From HGM04593 sp045647745 (lineage in GTDB: Bacteria > Bacteroidota > Bacteroidia > Bacteroidales > Bacteroidaceae), in NCBI GenBank assembly GCA_045647745.1, contig JAZRMQ010000029.1, positions 1 through 64,000 on the forward strand: a stretch of 64,000 nt of DNA, in the 5' to 3' direction. Shown here in pieces: positions 34,996 to 43,245 of the stretch. The notes beneath the pieces were generated by a model. That model did not search any database and was not told the DNA's origin. It saw only the letters and a program-made list of their open reading frames with translations. Position 1 is the stretch's first letter; every line of letters starts with the position of its first letter. A program made the position numbers and the translations under genes.

Positions 34996-36015
34996 TTAGT
35001 TGGCACTCTCGAAAAGTTTGAGGAAGCGCACGTCGTTCTCGCTGAACAAGCGAAGGTCTTTAACCTGATATTTGAGGTTTGTGATGCGCTCAATACCCAT
35101 ACCAAAAGCGTAGCCTGAGTAGACCTTGCTATCAATGCCGCAAAGTTCAAGCACGTTGGGGTCAACCATACCACAGCCTAAAATCTCGACCCAACCGGTG
35201 TTTTTGCAGAATGGGCAGCCTTTGCCACCGCAGATGTTGCAGCTTATATCCATCTCAGCGCTTGGCTCGGTGAATGGGAAATATGATGGGCGCAGACGTA
35301 TCTTTGTATCCTTTCCAAACATCTCTTGTGCAAAGAGAAGGAGCACCTGCTTGAGGTCGGTGAATGATACGTTCTTGTCAATGTACAAGCCCTCTAGCTG
35401 GTGGAAGAAACAGTGTGCGCGGTAGCTGATTGCTTCGTTGCGGTAAACACGTCCCGGTGCAATGATGCGGATAGGTGGCTGGCTTGTCTCCATCACACGG
35501 CTCTGTACGCTACTGGTGTGTGTGCGTAGTATAATGTCGGGGTGTGCTTCGATAAAGAATGTGTCCTGCATATCACGTGCGGGGTGATCCTCGGCAAAGT
35601 TCATTGATGAGAATACGTGCCAGTCGTCCTCAATCTCAACACCGTTTGCAATAGAAAATCCCAAGCGTGCGAAAATGTCCACAATCTCGTTCTTTACAAT
35701 AGACAATGGGTGGCGTGTGCCAAGGGTTGTGGGGTAGGCCGGACGTGTGAGGTCAATCTCGCATTGTGCCTCCTCTTTGTTCTCTATCTGTTCTTTTAGG
35801 GCATTGAAGTGGTCCTGTGCGGCGTTTTTGAGCTCGTTGATTTTCACACCAACCTCGCGTTTCTGCTCGGCAGGCACCTCGCGGAACTCGGCCATAAGAC
35901 CATTGATTATGCCTTTCTTGCTCAAATATTTAAGGCGCAAAGCCTCCAACTCCTCGGCGTTGGTTGCTGTTGAACCTGCAATCTCTTGTAGCAAACCATT
36001 TATTTTTTCTATCAT
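34996..36015 (-). CDS. pheS: Phenylalanine--tRNA ligase alpha subunit
   Basis: Catalytic alpha subunit of the heterotetrameric PheRS. With the ATG at 36015 (MIEKINGLLQ) it has 339 residues, the usual size; upstream codons run through the promoter and are not coding. Residues 1-90 form the coiled-coil tRNA-binding arm. Class II motif 2 is PGRVYRNEAISYRAHCFFHQ, and motif 3 is GYAFGMGIERI near the C terminus. The partner gene pheT is more than 21 kb away on the other strand, as is common in Bacteroidetes. Confidence 0.97.
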   Translation of the reverse strand: MIEKINGLLQEIAGSTATNAEELEALRLKYLSKKGIINGLMAEFREVPAEQKREVGVKINELKNAAQDHFNALKEQIENKEEAQCEIDLTRPAYPTTLGTRHPLSIVKNEIVDIFARLGFSIANGVEIEDDWHVFSSMNFAEDHPARDMQDTFFIEAHPDIILRTHTSSVQSRVMETSQPPIRIIAPGRVYRNEAISYRAHCFFHQLEGLYIDKNVSFTDLKQVLLLFAQEMFGKDTKIRLRPSYFPFTEPSAEMDISCNICGGKGCPFCKNTGWVEILGCGMVDPNVLELCGIDSKVYSGYAFGMGIERITNLKYQVKDLRLFSENDVRFLKLFESAN

Positions 36016-36042
36016 AATAGCGTCGTTTTTTTTAATAATGTG

Positions 36043-36074
36043 CAAAGTTAAATAAAAACGGCGTAAAAAACGAA
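36043..36074 (-). promoter_or_regulatory. pheS promoter
   Basis: The minus strand reads TTCG, 20 nt, TAACTTTG (the exact -7 box is at 36043-36050), 28 nt before the pheS start. Confidence 0.6.
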
Positions 36075-36284
36075 ATAAAAGAATAATAAGTTGCTCTAAT
36101 TTATCTCCTGTGGTCTTTAATGTGGCTTTAACTAACTGCATAATTGTGGTTGTTGCTGTTTTTTCACAGTTGCACAATAAAATATTTAAAAATATTTTGA
36201 CTTTGGATATTTTTTTTTCAATTTTGTACGGCTAGGCTAATATGGTTTTTTATATTGGCTGAATAAGCAAAAAGCATATTGTGT

Positions 36285-38165
36285 ATGGAACAGGAATGTA
36301 AGAAAATAGATGAACAGGTTGATGAGTTGTTGGTGCGCCTTGCTCGCCGCTTCTCTGTCGAGGATATTAAACGCATTAGTGATGCCTATAATCTTGCACG
36401 CGAGGCTCACAAAGAGCAGCGTCGCAAGTCGGGCGAGCCATATATTATGCACCCCGTCGCGGTTGCAAAAATTGTAGCCGAAGAGTTGCGGTTGGGGGCT
36501 AACCCCATCATAGCGGCCTTCCTGCACGATGTGGTTGAGGATACTCCCTACACTGTTGAAGATATACGTGAGCGCTTTGGCGATGATGTAGCCTTTCTGG
36601 TGAACGTTGTTACAAAGAAGAAAAAGAAGAGTAATGTAAAATCATCGAGCCAGATAGATAATTACAAGCAGATGCTCGACTCTTTGCACTACGATATACG
36701 TGCTTTGCTCATCAAATTGTCCGACCGCTTGCACAATATGCGCACTCTCAGCAGTATGCGCCCCGATAAGCAGATGAAGATTGCCGGAGAGACCGATTAT
36801 TTTTATGCACCGCTTGCGCATCGCCTTGGTCTTTACTACATCAAACGCGAGATGGAGAACCTGTCGTTCCGTTACCGCTGTCCGCGCGACTATGCTTATA
36901 TTGAAGAGCAGTTGGCAAAAGACCAAAAAGAGCGCGAACCGGGGCTCAAAGCTTTTCTCTTTGAGATTGAACGTTTGCTCGAGAATAACGATATTCTTAT
37001 GGCACGCACCGAGGTCTATTCGCGTGGCCCTTACAGCGCGTGGCGCAAAATGCACAGCACGGGCTGCGATTTTAAGCACGTCGAGGGTAAATACTATATT
37101 CGCATAATCTACCCGAACACACACGAATATTCCGAGAAGGATATGAGCCTCAAGATATACTCAATCCTTACCGACCGTTTCAAAGAAAAGCCGGGCAGTG
37201 TGGCAAATTATATCGATTCGCCAAAGGAGAACGGCTACCAAAGCTACCACGTGAAATTGTTGACTCCGCAAGGCACTTGGGAAGAGGTGCATATATCTTC
37301 GGAGAGAATGATACGTAAATCACAGTTCGGCTGTATTGCAGAGAGCACCGAGACAACCATCACCAACTGGCTCGAGAAATTTAAGCACGTTCTTCAGGAG
37401 ATGGCTACCCGTGGTAAAGAGGTTGAATATATGGATGGTGTCACCTCGTCGTTCTATAATGATGATATTGTGGCCTATACTCCTGAGGGAAAGGGTGTCA
37501 TCTTGCCAAAGGGCGCAACAGCACTTGATTTTGCATTTGAGATACATAGCGACCTTGGTCTGCACGCGCACTATGCCCGTGTCAATGGTCAGTTGTGCTC
37601 GGTAAAGACCGAGCTTGAACGTGGCGATGTGGTGCAGATTGGCTCAAACGAAAATGTTACGCCCAAGCGTGACTGGCTCGACTTTGTATCAACCTTCAAA
37701 GCAAAGTCTCATATAAACAATTTCCTGAACAAACAACGTAAATTGCAATATTGCCGTTGCGAGAGCTGCCGTCCGTTGCCGGGCGACGAGGTTATCGGCT
37801 TCAAGAACCCCGATGGTTCAATATCTATTCACCGACGCGATTGTAAGGTTGCAATACGCCTTGCCTCGCAGTATGGCGATGATATTGTCGCAGTGAACTT
37901 TGAAGAGGACCGCGAATTCCTTTATCCGGTGAAGATTGATATTATGGTGCTCGACCGCAATCACCTTCTTGCAGACTTAATCGACTGTATAACAAATAAA
38001 CTACAACTCTCATTAACCCGCATCTCAACCGAAACGCACGATGCTATCGGCTATTGCTCAATGGAATTTCCGGTGCACTCATCGGCCGAGCTGCAAGAGG
38101 TGATAACAAGCATCTCTCGCATTGATGGTGTCGAGGAGGTTAAGCAGAGCGTAGAGATTAACTAA
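36285..38165 (+). CDS. RelA/SpoT-family (p)ppGpp hydrolase with a degraded synthetase domain
   Basis: A 626-residue long RSH protein: HD hydrolase (about 1-190), synthetase-like domain (about 230-350), TGS (about 385-450) and C-terminal ACT (about 548-626). The hydrolase metal/catalytic motifs are intact: MHPVAVA, FLHDVVEDT and SDRLHNMRTL. In the synthetase domain the usual R-x-K before YS is shortened to R-G-P. The segment that should hold the catalytic Asp (usually YDL) reads EGK, and the later EVQIRT reads EVHISS. So I infer a hydrolase-only enzyme. The ATG at 36285 was chosen over an upstream TTG. It is followed by two lipoprotein genes. Confidence 0.9.
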   Translation: MEQECKKIDEQVDELLVRLARRFSVEDIKRISDAYNLAREAHKEQRRKSGEPYIMHPVAVAKIVAEELRLGANPIIAAFLHDVVEDTPYTVEDIRERFGDDVAFLVNVVTKKKKKSNVKSSSQIDNYKQMLDSLHYDIRALLIKLSDRLHNMRTLSSMRPDKQMKIAGETDYFYAPLAHRLGLYYIKREMENLSFRYRCPRDYAYIEEQLAKDQKEREPGLKAFLFEIERLLENNDILMARTEVYSRGPYSAWRKMHSTGCDFKHVEGKYYIRIIYPNTHEYSEKDMSLKIYSILTDRFKEKPGSVANYIDSPKENGYQSYHVKLLTPQGTWEEVHISSERMIRKSQFGCIAESTETTITNWLEKFKHVLQEMATRGKEVEYMDGVTSSFYNDDIVAYTPEGKGVILPKGATALDFAFEIHSDLGLHAHYARVNGQLCSVKTELERGDVVQIGSNENVTPKRDWLDFVSTFKAKSHINNFLNKQRKLQYCRCESCRPLPGDEVIGFKNPDGSISIHRRDCKVAIRLASQYGDDIVAVNFEEDREFLYPVKIDIMVLDRNHLLADLIDCITNKLQLSLTRISTETHDAIGYCSMEFPVHSSAELQEVITSISRIDGVEEVKQSVEIN

Positions 38166-38183
38166 CAAACGATAAAAGACAAA

Positions 38184-39422
38184 ATGATGAAAAAAACTCT
38201 ACTTTTTACTCTTTTCGCAGTAGCTTTGTCGTTCACAGCCTGCAACGAAGACAGTACACAATTTGTGAATCCCGAAATTTCGCAGACACCCGATTTTGAA
38301 CTTTCACGTGCTACATTCCCCGAGGATGACGGTTCACCGGTGGTTCCCGGCAATACACTTCCCGAAAATGTAGCAAGATTATTGCAGAATGTCAATGCCG
38401 AAGAGGCAACCGACACACTTGGCCGTGCCAACATCACACCGGAGCAGTATGCCGAAATAAAGGCTTTTACCGATGAACTTGTAAAAGGTACAACTACACA
38501 GCACGAGGCTTTCCTGAAATGTTATGAATGGGTAAGCAAGAATGTGAAATATGAGTTGAGCAACAACGACCCTTATGCAGTTTTCATCAACCGTAAGGCT
38601 GTGTGTCAGGGCTATGCAAACCTCTTGTTCATTATGCTCCACAGTCAGGGAATACCGGCTTGTGTGGCGAACGGTTTCCACAGCACAATTGGCGGACATG
38701 CTTGGAACTATGCCTGCTGCGATGGTATGTGGTATGTTGCCGACCCCACAAATCCATGGGATGGCGGTCCTTGGGGGTATAAGACCTTGCAATATTCTCA
38801 CCTTATTGTAATGTCGCTTGATATTGTGCTCTACAAGGAACAGGGTTGCTGGTTCGATTTCAACGGCGGAAACTTCAATATCTGTAGGGTGGTAGAAGGC
38901 AAGTCTTCGTTTACTGTTCCTTTCAGTGCTGCCGGCTATCAGGTTGCTTCGTTCAACCCTACAGTACCCCTTCCATCATCAATCAAGGAGGTGTATATTG
39001 GAAAGAACATAAAGTCACTTGGCGAGAGCCCCGTGGGTCTTTCAGTGAATGCTCCTAATTTGGAGTATGTAAACATTGACCCAGATAACGCGACTTTCGC
39101 AAGCTATATGGGTGTAGTTTACCGCAGAAATGGAAGCGATCTTGACCTGCTATATATCCCCGCTGCAATGAAATGCCTGGAGCTTATGCCAATGGAGACA
39201 ATCTACAAGAATACCGTATATTTCCACGATGGTGTTGAGGTGCTCATTGTTGCTCCGGGAACAAAGAAAATTGAGAATTGGGGTATTGAACGCTGTCCTA
39301 ACCTGAAGATTGCATACGTCCCCGAGGATGTTGAGATTGCAACGAATGCCTTTGCCGATGTTCACCCCGATTTCCAGATTATTCGTGGCGACTTTACAAA
39401 CATCCCCGAGATTAGAGAATAA
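38184..39422 (+). CDS. Lipoprotein with transglutaminase-like domain and LRR-like tail
   Basis: A 412-residue exported lipoprotein (lipobox LSFTAC, Cys20). Residues about 90-200 form a transglutaminase-like papain-fold domain. The catalytic Cys is in KAVCQGYANLL, the His in GGHAWNY, and the Asp in YVADPTNPWD. Residues about 260-410 resemble BspA-type leucine-rich repeats (for example TKKIENWGIERCPNLKIAYVP). Such proteins may act as surface cysteine proteases or cross-linkers, but the activity is not known. It is 18 nt downstream of the Rel gene and could be co-transcribed. A second ATG at 38187 is an equal start. Confidence 0.8.
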   Translation: MMKKTLLFTLFAVALSFTACNEDSTQFVNPEISQTPDFELSRATFPEDDGSPVVPGNTLPENVARLLQNVNAEEATDTLGRANITPEQYAEIKAFTDELVKGTTTQHEAFLKCYEWVSKNVKYELSNNDPYAVFINRKAVCQGYANLLFIMLHSQGIPACVANGFHSTIGGHAWNYACCDGMWYVADPTNPWDGGPWGYKTLQYSHLIVMSLDIVLYKEQGCWFDFNGGNFNICRVVEGKSSFTVPFSAAGYQVASFNPTVPLPSSIKEVYIGKNIKSLGESPVGLSVNAPNLEYVNIDPDNATFASYMGVVYRRNGSDLDLLYIPAAMKCLELMPMETIYKNTVYFHDGVEVLIVAPGTKKIENWGIERCPNLKIAYVPEDVEIATNAFADVHPDFQIIRGDFTNIPEIRE

Positions 39423-39439
39423 ATTGAGTTGATACCATT

Positions 39440-39682
39440 ATGAGACGAGTTCTTTTATTAGCGTGTACGCTATTGTCAATGTTGGCTTTTGTGGCTTGTA
39501 ACTCAAATCCGGCCATTGCCGCAGCCGAGAAATTTTTGTCGAGCCCAACAGTGCTTAATTTGACAAAATTGGATAAGCTGGAGGGTTCTTTGACCGAAGA
39601 GGAGATTGCTGAGTATGAAGAGTGGTGCGAGGAGCACGAGAAAGAACTTGTTGAGGCTACTGCTAAAATAGTTTTAAAATAG
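39440..39682 (+). CDS. Small acidic lipoprotein of unknown function
   Basis: An 80-residue protein with a lipoprotein signal (lipobox LAFVAC, Cys20). The short mature part is acidic and helical (LTEEEIAEYEEWCEEHEKEL). No family was recognised. It is 17 nt downstream of the transglutaminase-like lipoprotein, so likely the same transcript. A similar small acidic helical lipoprotein is encoded at 52965-53315. Confidence 0.7.
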   Translation: MRRVLLLACTLLSMLAFVACNSNPAIAAAEKFLSSPTVLNLTKLDKLEGSLTEEEIAEYEEWCEEHEKELVEATAKIVLK

Positions 39683-39694
39683 TGACTATATAAT

Positions 39695-39732
39695 AAAAAT
39701 CAATGGACCGCAACAGCGGTCCATTGATTTTT
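39695..39732. terminator. Bidirectional terminator between the lipoprotein and aroE
   Basis: A 17-bp perfect stem (39695-39711 with 39716-39732), 4-nt loop, with A/T tracts on both sides. It sits between convergent genes. Confidence 0.9.
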
Positions 39733-39737
39733 TGTTT

Positions 39738-40484
39738 CTATCTGTTCCAAATTTCCCACGAGGCAAGAGCCTGAAGATACCACATCTCGTAGCCGCTTTT
39801 GGTGACAGCTCCCTGCGCTGCACCTTTTTGCAAAAAGAGAGTGTTCTCAGGGTTGTAGACAATGTCGTACAGCAGGTGCTTTTTGCTAATGAGCGAGTAG
39901 GGAATATCGGGGCATTGGTCGATGCCGTGTCCCACCATCCCCAGTGGAGTGCAGTTGACAATGATTGTGTGGCTTTGCATAATCTCGGGCGTTAAATCTT
40001 CGTATGCAATGGCTTTTTTGCTTGCCTTGCGCGACACTTGCAGTGTTTCAATGCCCAACTGCTCAAGCGCATATACAATGGCTTTCGAGGCACCACCGGT
40101 GCCAAGCACCAGAGCCTTTTTGTGGTGCTCGTCAAGCAATGGTTCGATGGAACGCGAAAAACCAATCACATCGCTGTTATACCCCCACAGTTGTGCCTTG
40201 CCTTGACTGTCGTGTGTCACCTTGACAACATTCACTGCGTTTATGGCTTTTGCCTCGTCACTTATCCCGGCAAGGTGTTGCATAACATTCAGTTTGTGGG
40301 GAATTGTGACGTTGAAGCCGCAAAGCTCGGGGTGTTGCTCGATGATTTCTGGCAGTTTGTCGGTGCTTTCAATCTCAAAAGGGATATATCGGGCATCAAT
40401 GCCCTCGGCTTCAAACTTTTTATTGAAGAACGCCGGCGATGCCGACTGAGCAAGCGGGTAGCCGATTATTCCATATTTTTTCAT
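39738..40484 (-). CDS. aroE: Shikimate dehydrogenase
   Basis: NADPH-dependent reduction of 3-dehydroshikimate in aromatic amino-acid synthesis. With ATG 40484 (MKKYGIIGYPL) it has 248 residues. The substrate loop GYPLAQSASPAFFNKKF is at residues 7-23. The catalytic Lys is in NVTIPHKLNVM, the Rossmann loop is LGTGGASKA, and NCTPLGM follows. It overlaps menG by 4 nt (ATGA), indicating translational coupling. Confidence 0.96.
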   Translation of the reverse strand: MKKYGIIGYPLAQSASPAFFNKKFEAEGIDARYIPFEIESTDKLPEIIEQHPELCGFNVTIPHKLNVMQHLAGISDEAKAINAVNVVKVTHDSQGKAQLWGYNSDVIGFSRSIEPLLDEHHKKALVLGTGGASKAIVYALEQLGIETLQVSRKASKKAIAYEDLTPEIMQSHTIIVNCTPLGMVGHGIDQCPDIPYSLISKKHLLYDIVYNPENTLFLQKGAAQGAVTKSGYEMWYLQALASWEIWNR

Positions 40485-41215
40485 TTTGTCGCGAGATAAA
40501 AAGTACATATTCCGCCGGTGAAACGGTGGAACTCAACTTTGCTGAACCCGGCTCTCTCTATTGCGCTCTTCAGCACCTCACCCTGTGGAAAGGCTGCGAT
40601 GGAGTTCGGCAAATATTTATATGCTTTCTTGTCCTTTGAAAAAACTCTTCCCAAAAGCGGCATAATGTAGCGTGCGTATATTGGGAACAACTGTTTCATT
40701 GGAAATTTTACAGGCGTTGAGAGCTCTAGTATTGCCAGATGACCACCTTTGCGCAGCACTCGTTGCATCTCGCCAAGAGCTTTGTCTAGCTCTTGGAAAT
40801 TTCTTATTCCAAACGAAGATGTAACAGCGTCAAAACTTTCATCGGGATAGGACATTGCGGTGCAGTCCTCTCTTTCGAAAATAATGTTTGTAATGCCGTG
40901 CTTGCGACACTTTTCGCGTGCCACTTGCATCATACCTTCAGAGATATCGCATCCTATTATGCTTTCGGGTTTTAGAATTTTGTTGATGAGCAGTGCAAGG
41001 TCGCCTGTTCCTGTGGCAATATCAAGCACTTTGCGTGGAGCAAAGGGCTTTAAAGACGATATGGCGCGTTTGCGCCATATCTTGTCTATATTCATTGATG
41101 CAATGTAGTTGAATTTGTCGTACTCGGGCGCAATGTTGTCGAACATCTCTTCAATCTGTTCGCTTTTCTCTCCCTCGTTGCGATAAGGCTTCAACTCTTC
41201 GTGCTTGTAACTCAT
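40481..41215 (-). CDS. menG: Demethylmenaquinone methyltransferase (MenG/UbiE)
   Basis: SAM-dependent C-methylation in the last step of menaquinone synthesis. The 244 residues show YDKFNYIASMNIDKIWR near residue 35, SAM motif I DIATGTGDLALL near 64, and the UbiE signatures (DAVTSSFGIRNF, MQRVLRKGGHLAILE). Menaquinone fits an anaerobe with fumarate respiration. It is between purC (upstream) and aroE (overlapping) on the minus strand. Confidence 0.95.
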   Translation of the reverse strand: MSYKHEELKPYRNEGEKSEQIEEMFDNIAPEYDKFNYIASMNIDKIWRKRAISSLKPFAPRKVLDIATGTGDLALLINKILKPESIIGCDISEGMMQVAREKCRKHGITNIIFEREDCTAMSYPDESFDAVTSSFGIRNFQELDKALGEMQRVLRKGGHLAILELSTPVKFPMKQLFPIYARYIMPLLGRVFSKDKKAYKYLPNSIAAFPQGEVLKSAIERAGFSKVEFHRFTGGICTFYLATK

Positions 41216-41228
41216 TATTCTTATTGAA

Positions 41229-42173
41229 TTATCCGAGATAGTTCTTTACATTCTCTTCAATGCGTGTGTGAATATCGTCGCACTCCTCTTTTACAAACTT
41301 CTCGCCGGTGATATTTTCGTAAAGTTCAATATAACGATTGCTGATGCTCTCTACAATCTCATCTGTCATCTCGGGTACCTGCTGTCCCTCTTTGCCTTGG
41401 AAGCCGTTGTCCATCAGCCATTCGCGTACAAACTCTTTTGAGAGCTGTTTCTGAGGCTCGCCCTTTTCAAATTTCTCCTCGTAACCCTCGGAGTAGAAGT
41501 AACGGCTGCTGTCAGGGGTGTGTATCTCGTCCATCAAATAGATTGTGCCGTTGTGTTTGCCGAACTCGTATTTTGTGTCAACGAGAATAAGTCCACGCTC
41601 TGCAGCAATCTCTGTACCGCGCTGGAAGAGGGCGAGTGTGTATTTCTCCAATAGTGCATACTCCTCGGGAGTAGCAAGGCCTTTTGCAAGAATTTCCTCT
41701 TTTGAAATATCGGCATCGTGCTCGCCTATCTCGGCTTTTGTTGTTGGAGTGATGATGGGTTGTGGGAACTTTTGGTTCTCTCTCATTCCCTCGGGGAGTT
41801 GTACGCCGCAAATCTCGCGCACACCGCTCTTGTAAGCACGCCAAGCAGAGCCACAGAGGTAGCCACGAACAATCATCTCAACGGGAAAACCCTCGCACAT
41901 AACACCAACGGTAACCATAGGGTCGGGAGTGGCAAGCTTCCAGTTGGGAACAATGTCGGCTGTTGCATCAAGGAATTTTGCAGCAATTTGGTTCAGCATC
42001 TGTCCCTTGAAGGGGATTCCTTTGGGCAGTACAACGTCGAACGCCGAAATGCGGTCGGTCGCTACCATCACTAATTTGTCATCACCTACGGTGTACACGT
42101 CGCGTACTTTGCCGTGATAAACGTTTTTCTGATTTTCGAACTTGAATTCAGTGTTTGTTAATGCTTTTGCCAT
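41229..42173 (-). CDS. purC: Phosphoribosylaminoimidazole-succinocarboxamide synthase
   Basis: Purine-synthesis enzyme joining CAIR and aspartate to form SAICAR. The 314 residues are of the long form. Motifs are KVRDVYTVGDDKLVMVATDR (residues 22-41), RISAFDVVLPKGIPFKG, and DTKYEFG near 200. The C-terminal SREFVREWL-like segment (SKEFVREWLMDNGFQG) is also present. The start is 18 nt after the phoH stop, so phoH-purC-menG-aroE probably form one leftward operon. Confidence 0.97.
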   Translation of the reverse strand: MAKALTNTEFKFENQKNVYHGKVRDVYTVGDDKLVMVATDRISAFDVVLPKGIPFKGQMLNQIAAKFLDATADIVPNWKLATPDPMVTVGVMCEGFPVEMIVRGYLCGSAWRAYKSGVREICGVQLPEGMRENQKFPQPIITPTTKAEIGEHDADISKEEILAKGLATPEEYALLEKYTLALFQRGTEIAAERGLILVDTKYEFGKHNGTIYLMDEIHTPDSSRYFYSEGYEEKFEKGEPQKQLSKEFVREWLMDNGFQGKEGQQVPEMTDEIVESISNRYIELYENITGEKFVKEECDDIHTRIEENVKNYLG

Positions 42174-42191
42174 TGTATTTTTATTTTTAGG

Positions 42192-43172
42192 TTATTTTTT
42201 ATTGCCAGTGCTTTTCTCGGAAGCTCTCTCTGCTGTTTGTTTTTCGTGTTTTTCATACGCCTCGACAATGCGTGTGACTAGTTTGTGGCGCACAATATCC
42301 TTTTTTGTGAGTGTTACAAAGCCAATGCCGGGCACGCCGTTCAACACTCTTTGAGCGTGCATCAATCCCGATGCGTTGCTTTGTGGAAGGTCAATCTGTG
42401 TGAGGTCGCCGGTGATAATCATTTTTGTGTTGTTACCCATTCGGGTGAGGAACATCTTTATCTGCTGTGGAGTGGTGTTCTGTGCCTCGTCGAGTATCAC
42501 CACTGCATCGTTCAGTGTGCGGCCACGCATAAATGCCAGTGGTGCTATTTGTATCACGTTGTTATCCATATGCTCCTTTAGCTTTGCCAGCGGAATCATA
42601 TCTTCGAGAGCATCGTAAAGTGGCTGAAGATAGGGGTCTATCTTGTCGCGCATATCACCGGGTAAAAATCCCAATTTCTCGCCGGCTTCAACGGCCGGGC
42701 GGCTTAGAATGATTTTTCTAATCTCGCGGTTTTTTAGAGCCTTGACGGCAAGCGCTATGGCTGTATAGGTTTTTCCCGTTCCGGCAGGGCCCACAGCAAA
42801 TACCATATCATTCTTTTTGTACTCTTCGACAAGACGGCACTGATTTTCGGTGCGTGGATATATGGGGCGACCGTTGATGTTGTAGACAATGACATTGCTG
42901 TCGCTGCCTTTATCGCCTCGTTTGCCGTTCACTGCATCGATTATTGCCTCCTCGTTAAGGCTGTTGTATTTATTGCAATACTCTTTAAGCAGGTCTATCA
43001 CTCTGCCAAAGCGTTCCAGTTCATCGTCGTCGCCCATAGCCTTGATGATATTGTCTCGTGCTACAATGCGGAGCTTGGGATGGAGCTTTTTCAGCATTTG
43101 CAGGTGTATGTTCCCTGCTCCGTAGAAACCTACGGGGTCGATACCTTCGAGTATGAAGTGGCGTTCTATCAT
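42192..43172 (-). CDS. phoH: PhoH-family ATPase
   Basis: A cytoplasmic P-loop ATPase of 326 residues. The Walker A VGPAGTGKTYTA is near residue 130, and Walker B is VVILDEAQNTT near 232. The PhoH family is linked to phosphate starvation and RNA metabolism, but its role is poorly defined. It is the first gene of the run to aroE. A TATCTTCG box on the minus strand (43202-43209) is a plausible -7 element. Confidence 0.92.
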   Translation of the reverse strand: MIERHFILEGIDPVGFYGAGNIHLQMLKKLHPKLRIVARDNIIKAMGDDDELERFGRVIDLLKEYCNKYNSLNEEAIIDAVNGKRGDKGSDSNVIVYNINGRPIYPRTENQCRLVEEYKKNDMVFAVGPAGTGKTYTAIALAVKALKNREIRKIILSRPAVEAGEKLGFLPGDMRDKIDPYLQPLYDALEDMIPLAKLKEHMDNNVIQIAPLAFMRGRTLNDAVVILDEAQNTTPQQIKMFLTRMGNNTKMIITGDLTQIDLPQSNASGLMHAQRVLNGVPGIGFVTLTKKDIVRHKLVTRIVEAYEKHEKQTAERASEKSTGNKK

Positions 43173-43245
43173 TTATTTGCTCTCTGTCTGTTATTAAGGT
43201 GCGAAGATAGCTATTTATCTTTGCTTGACAAAATTTTATATATTC

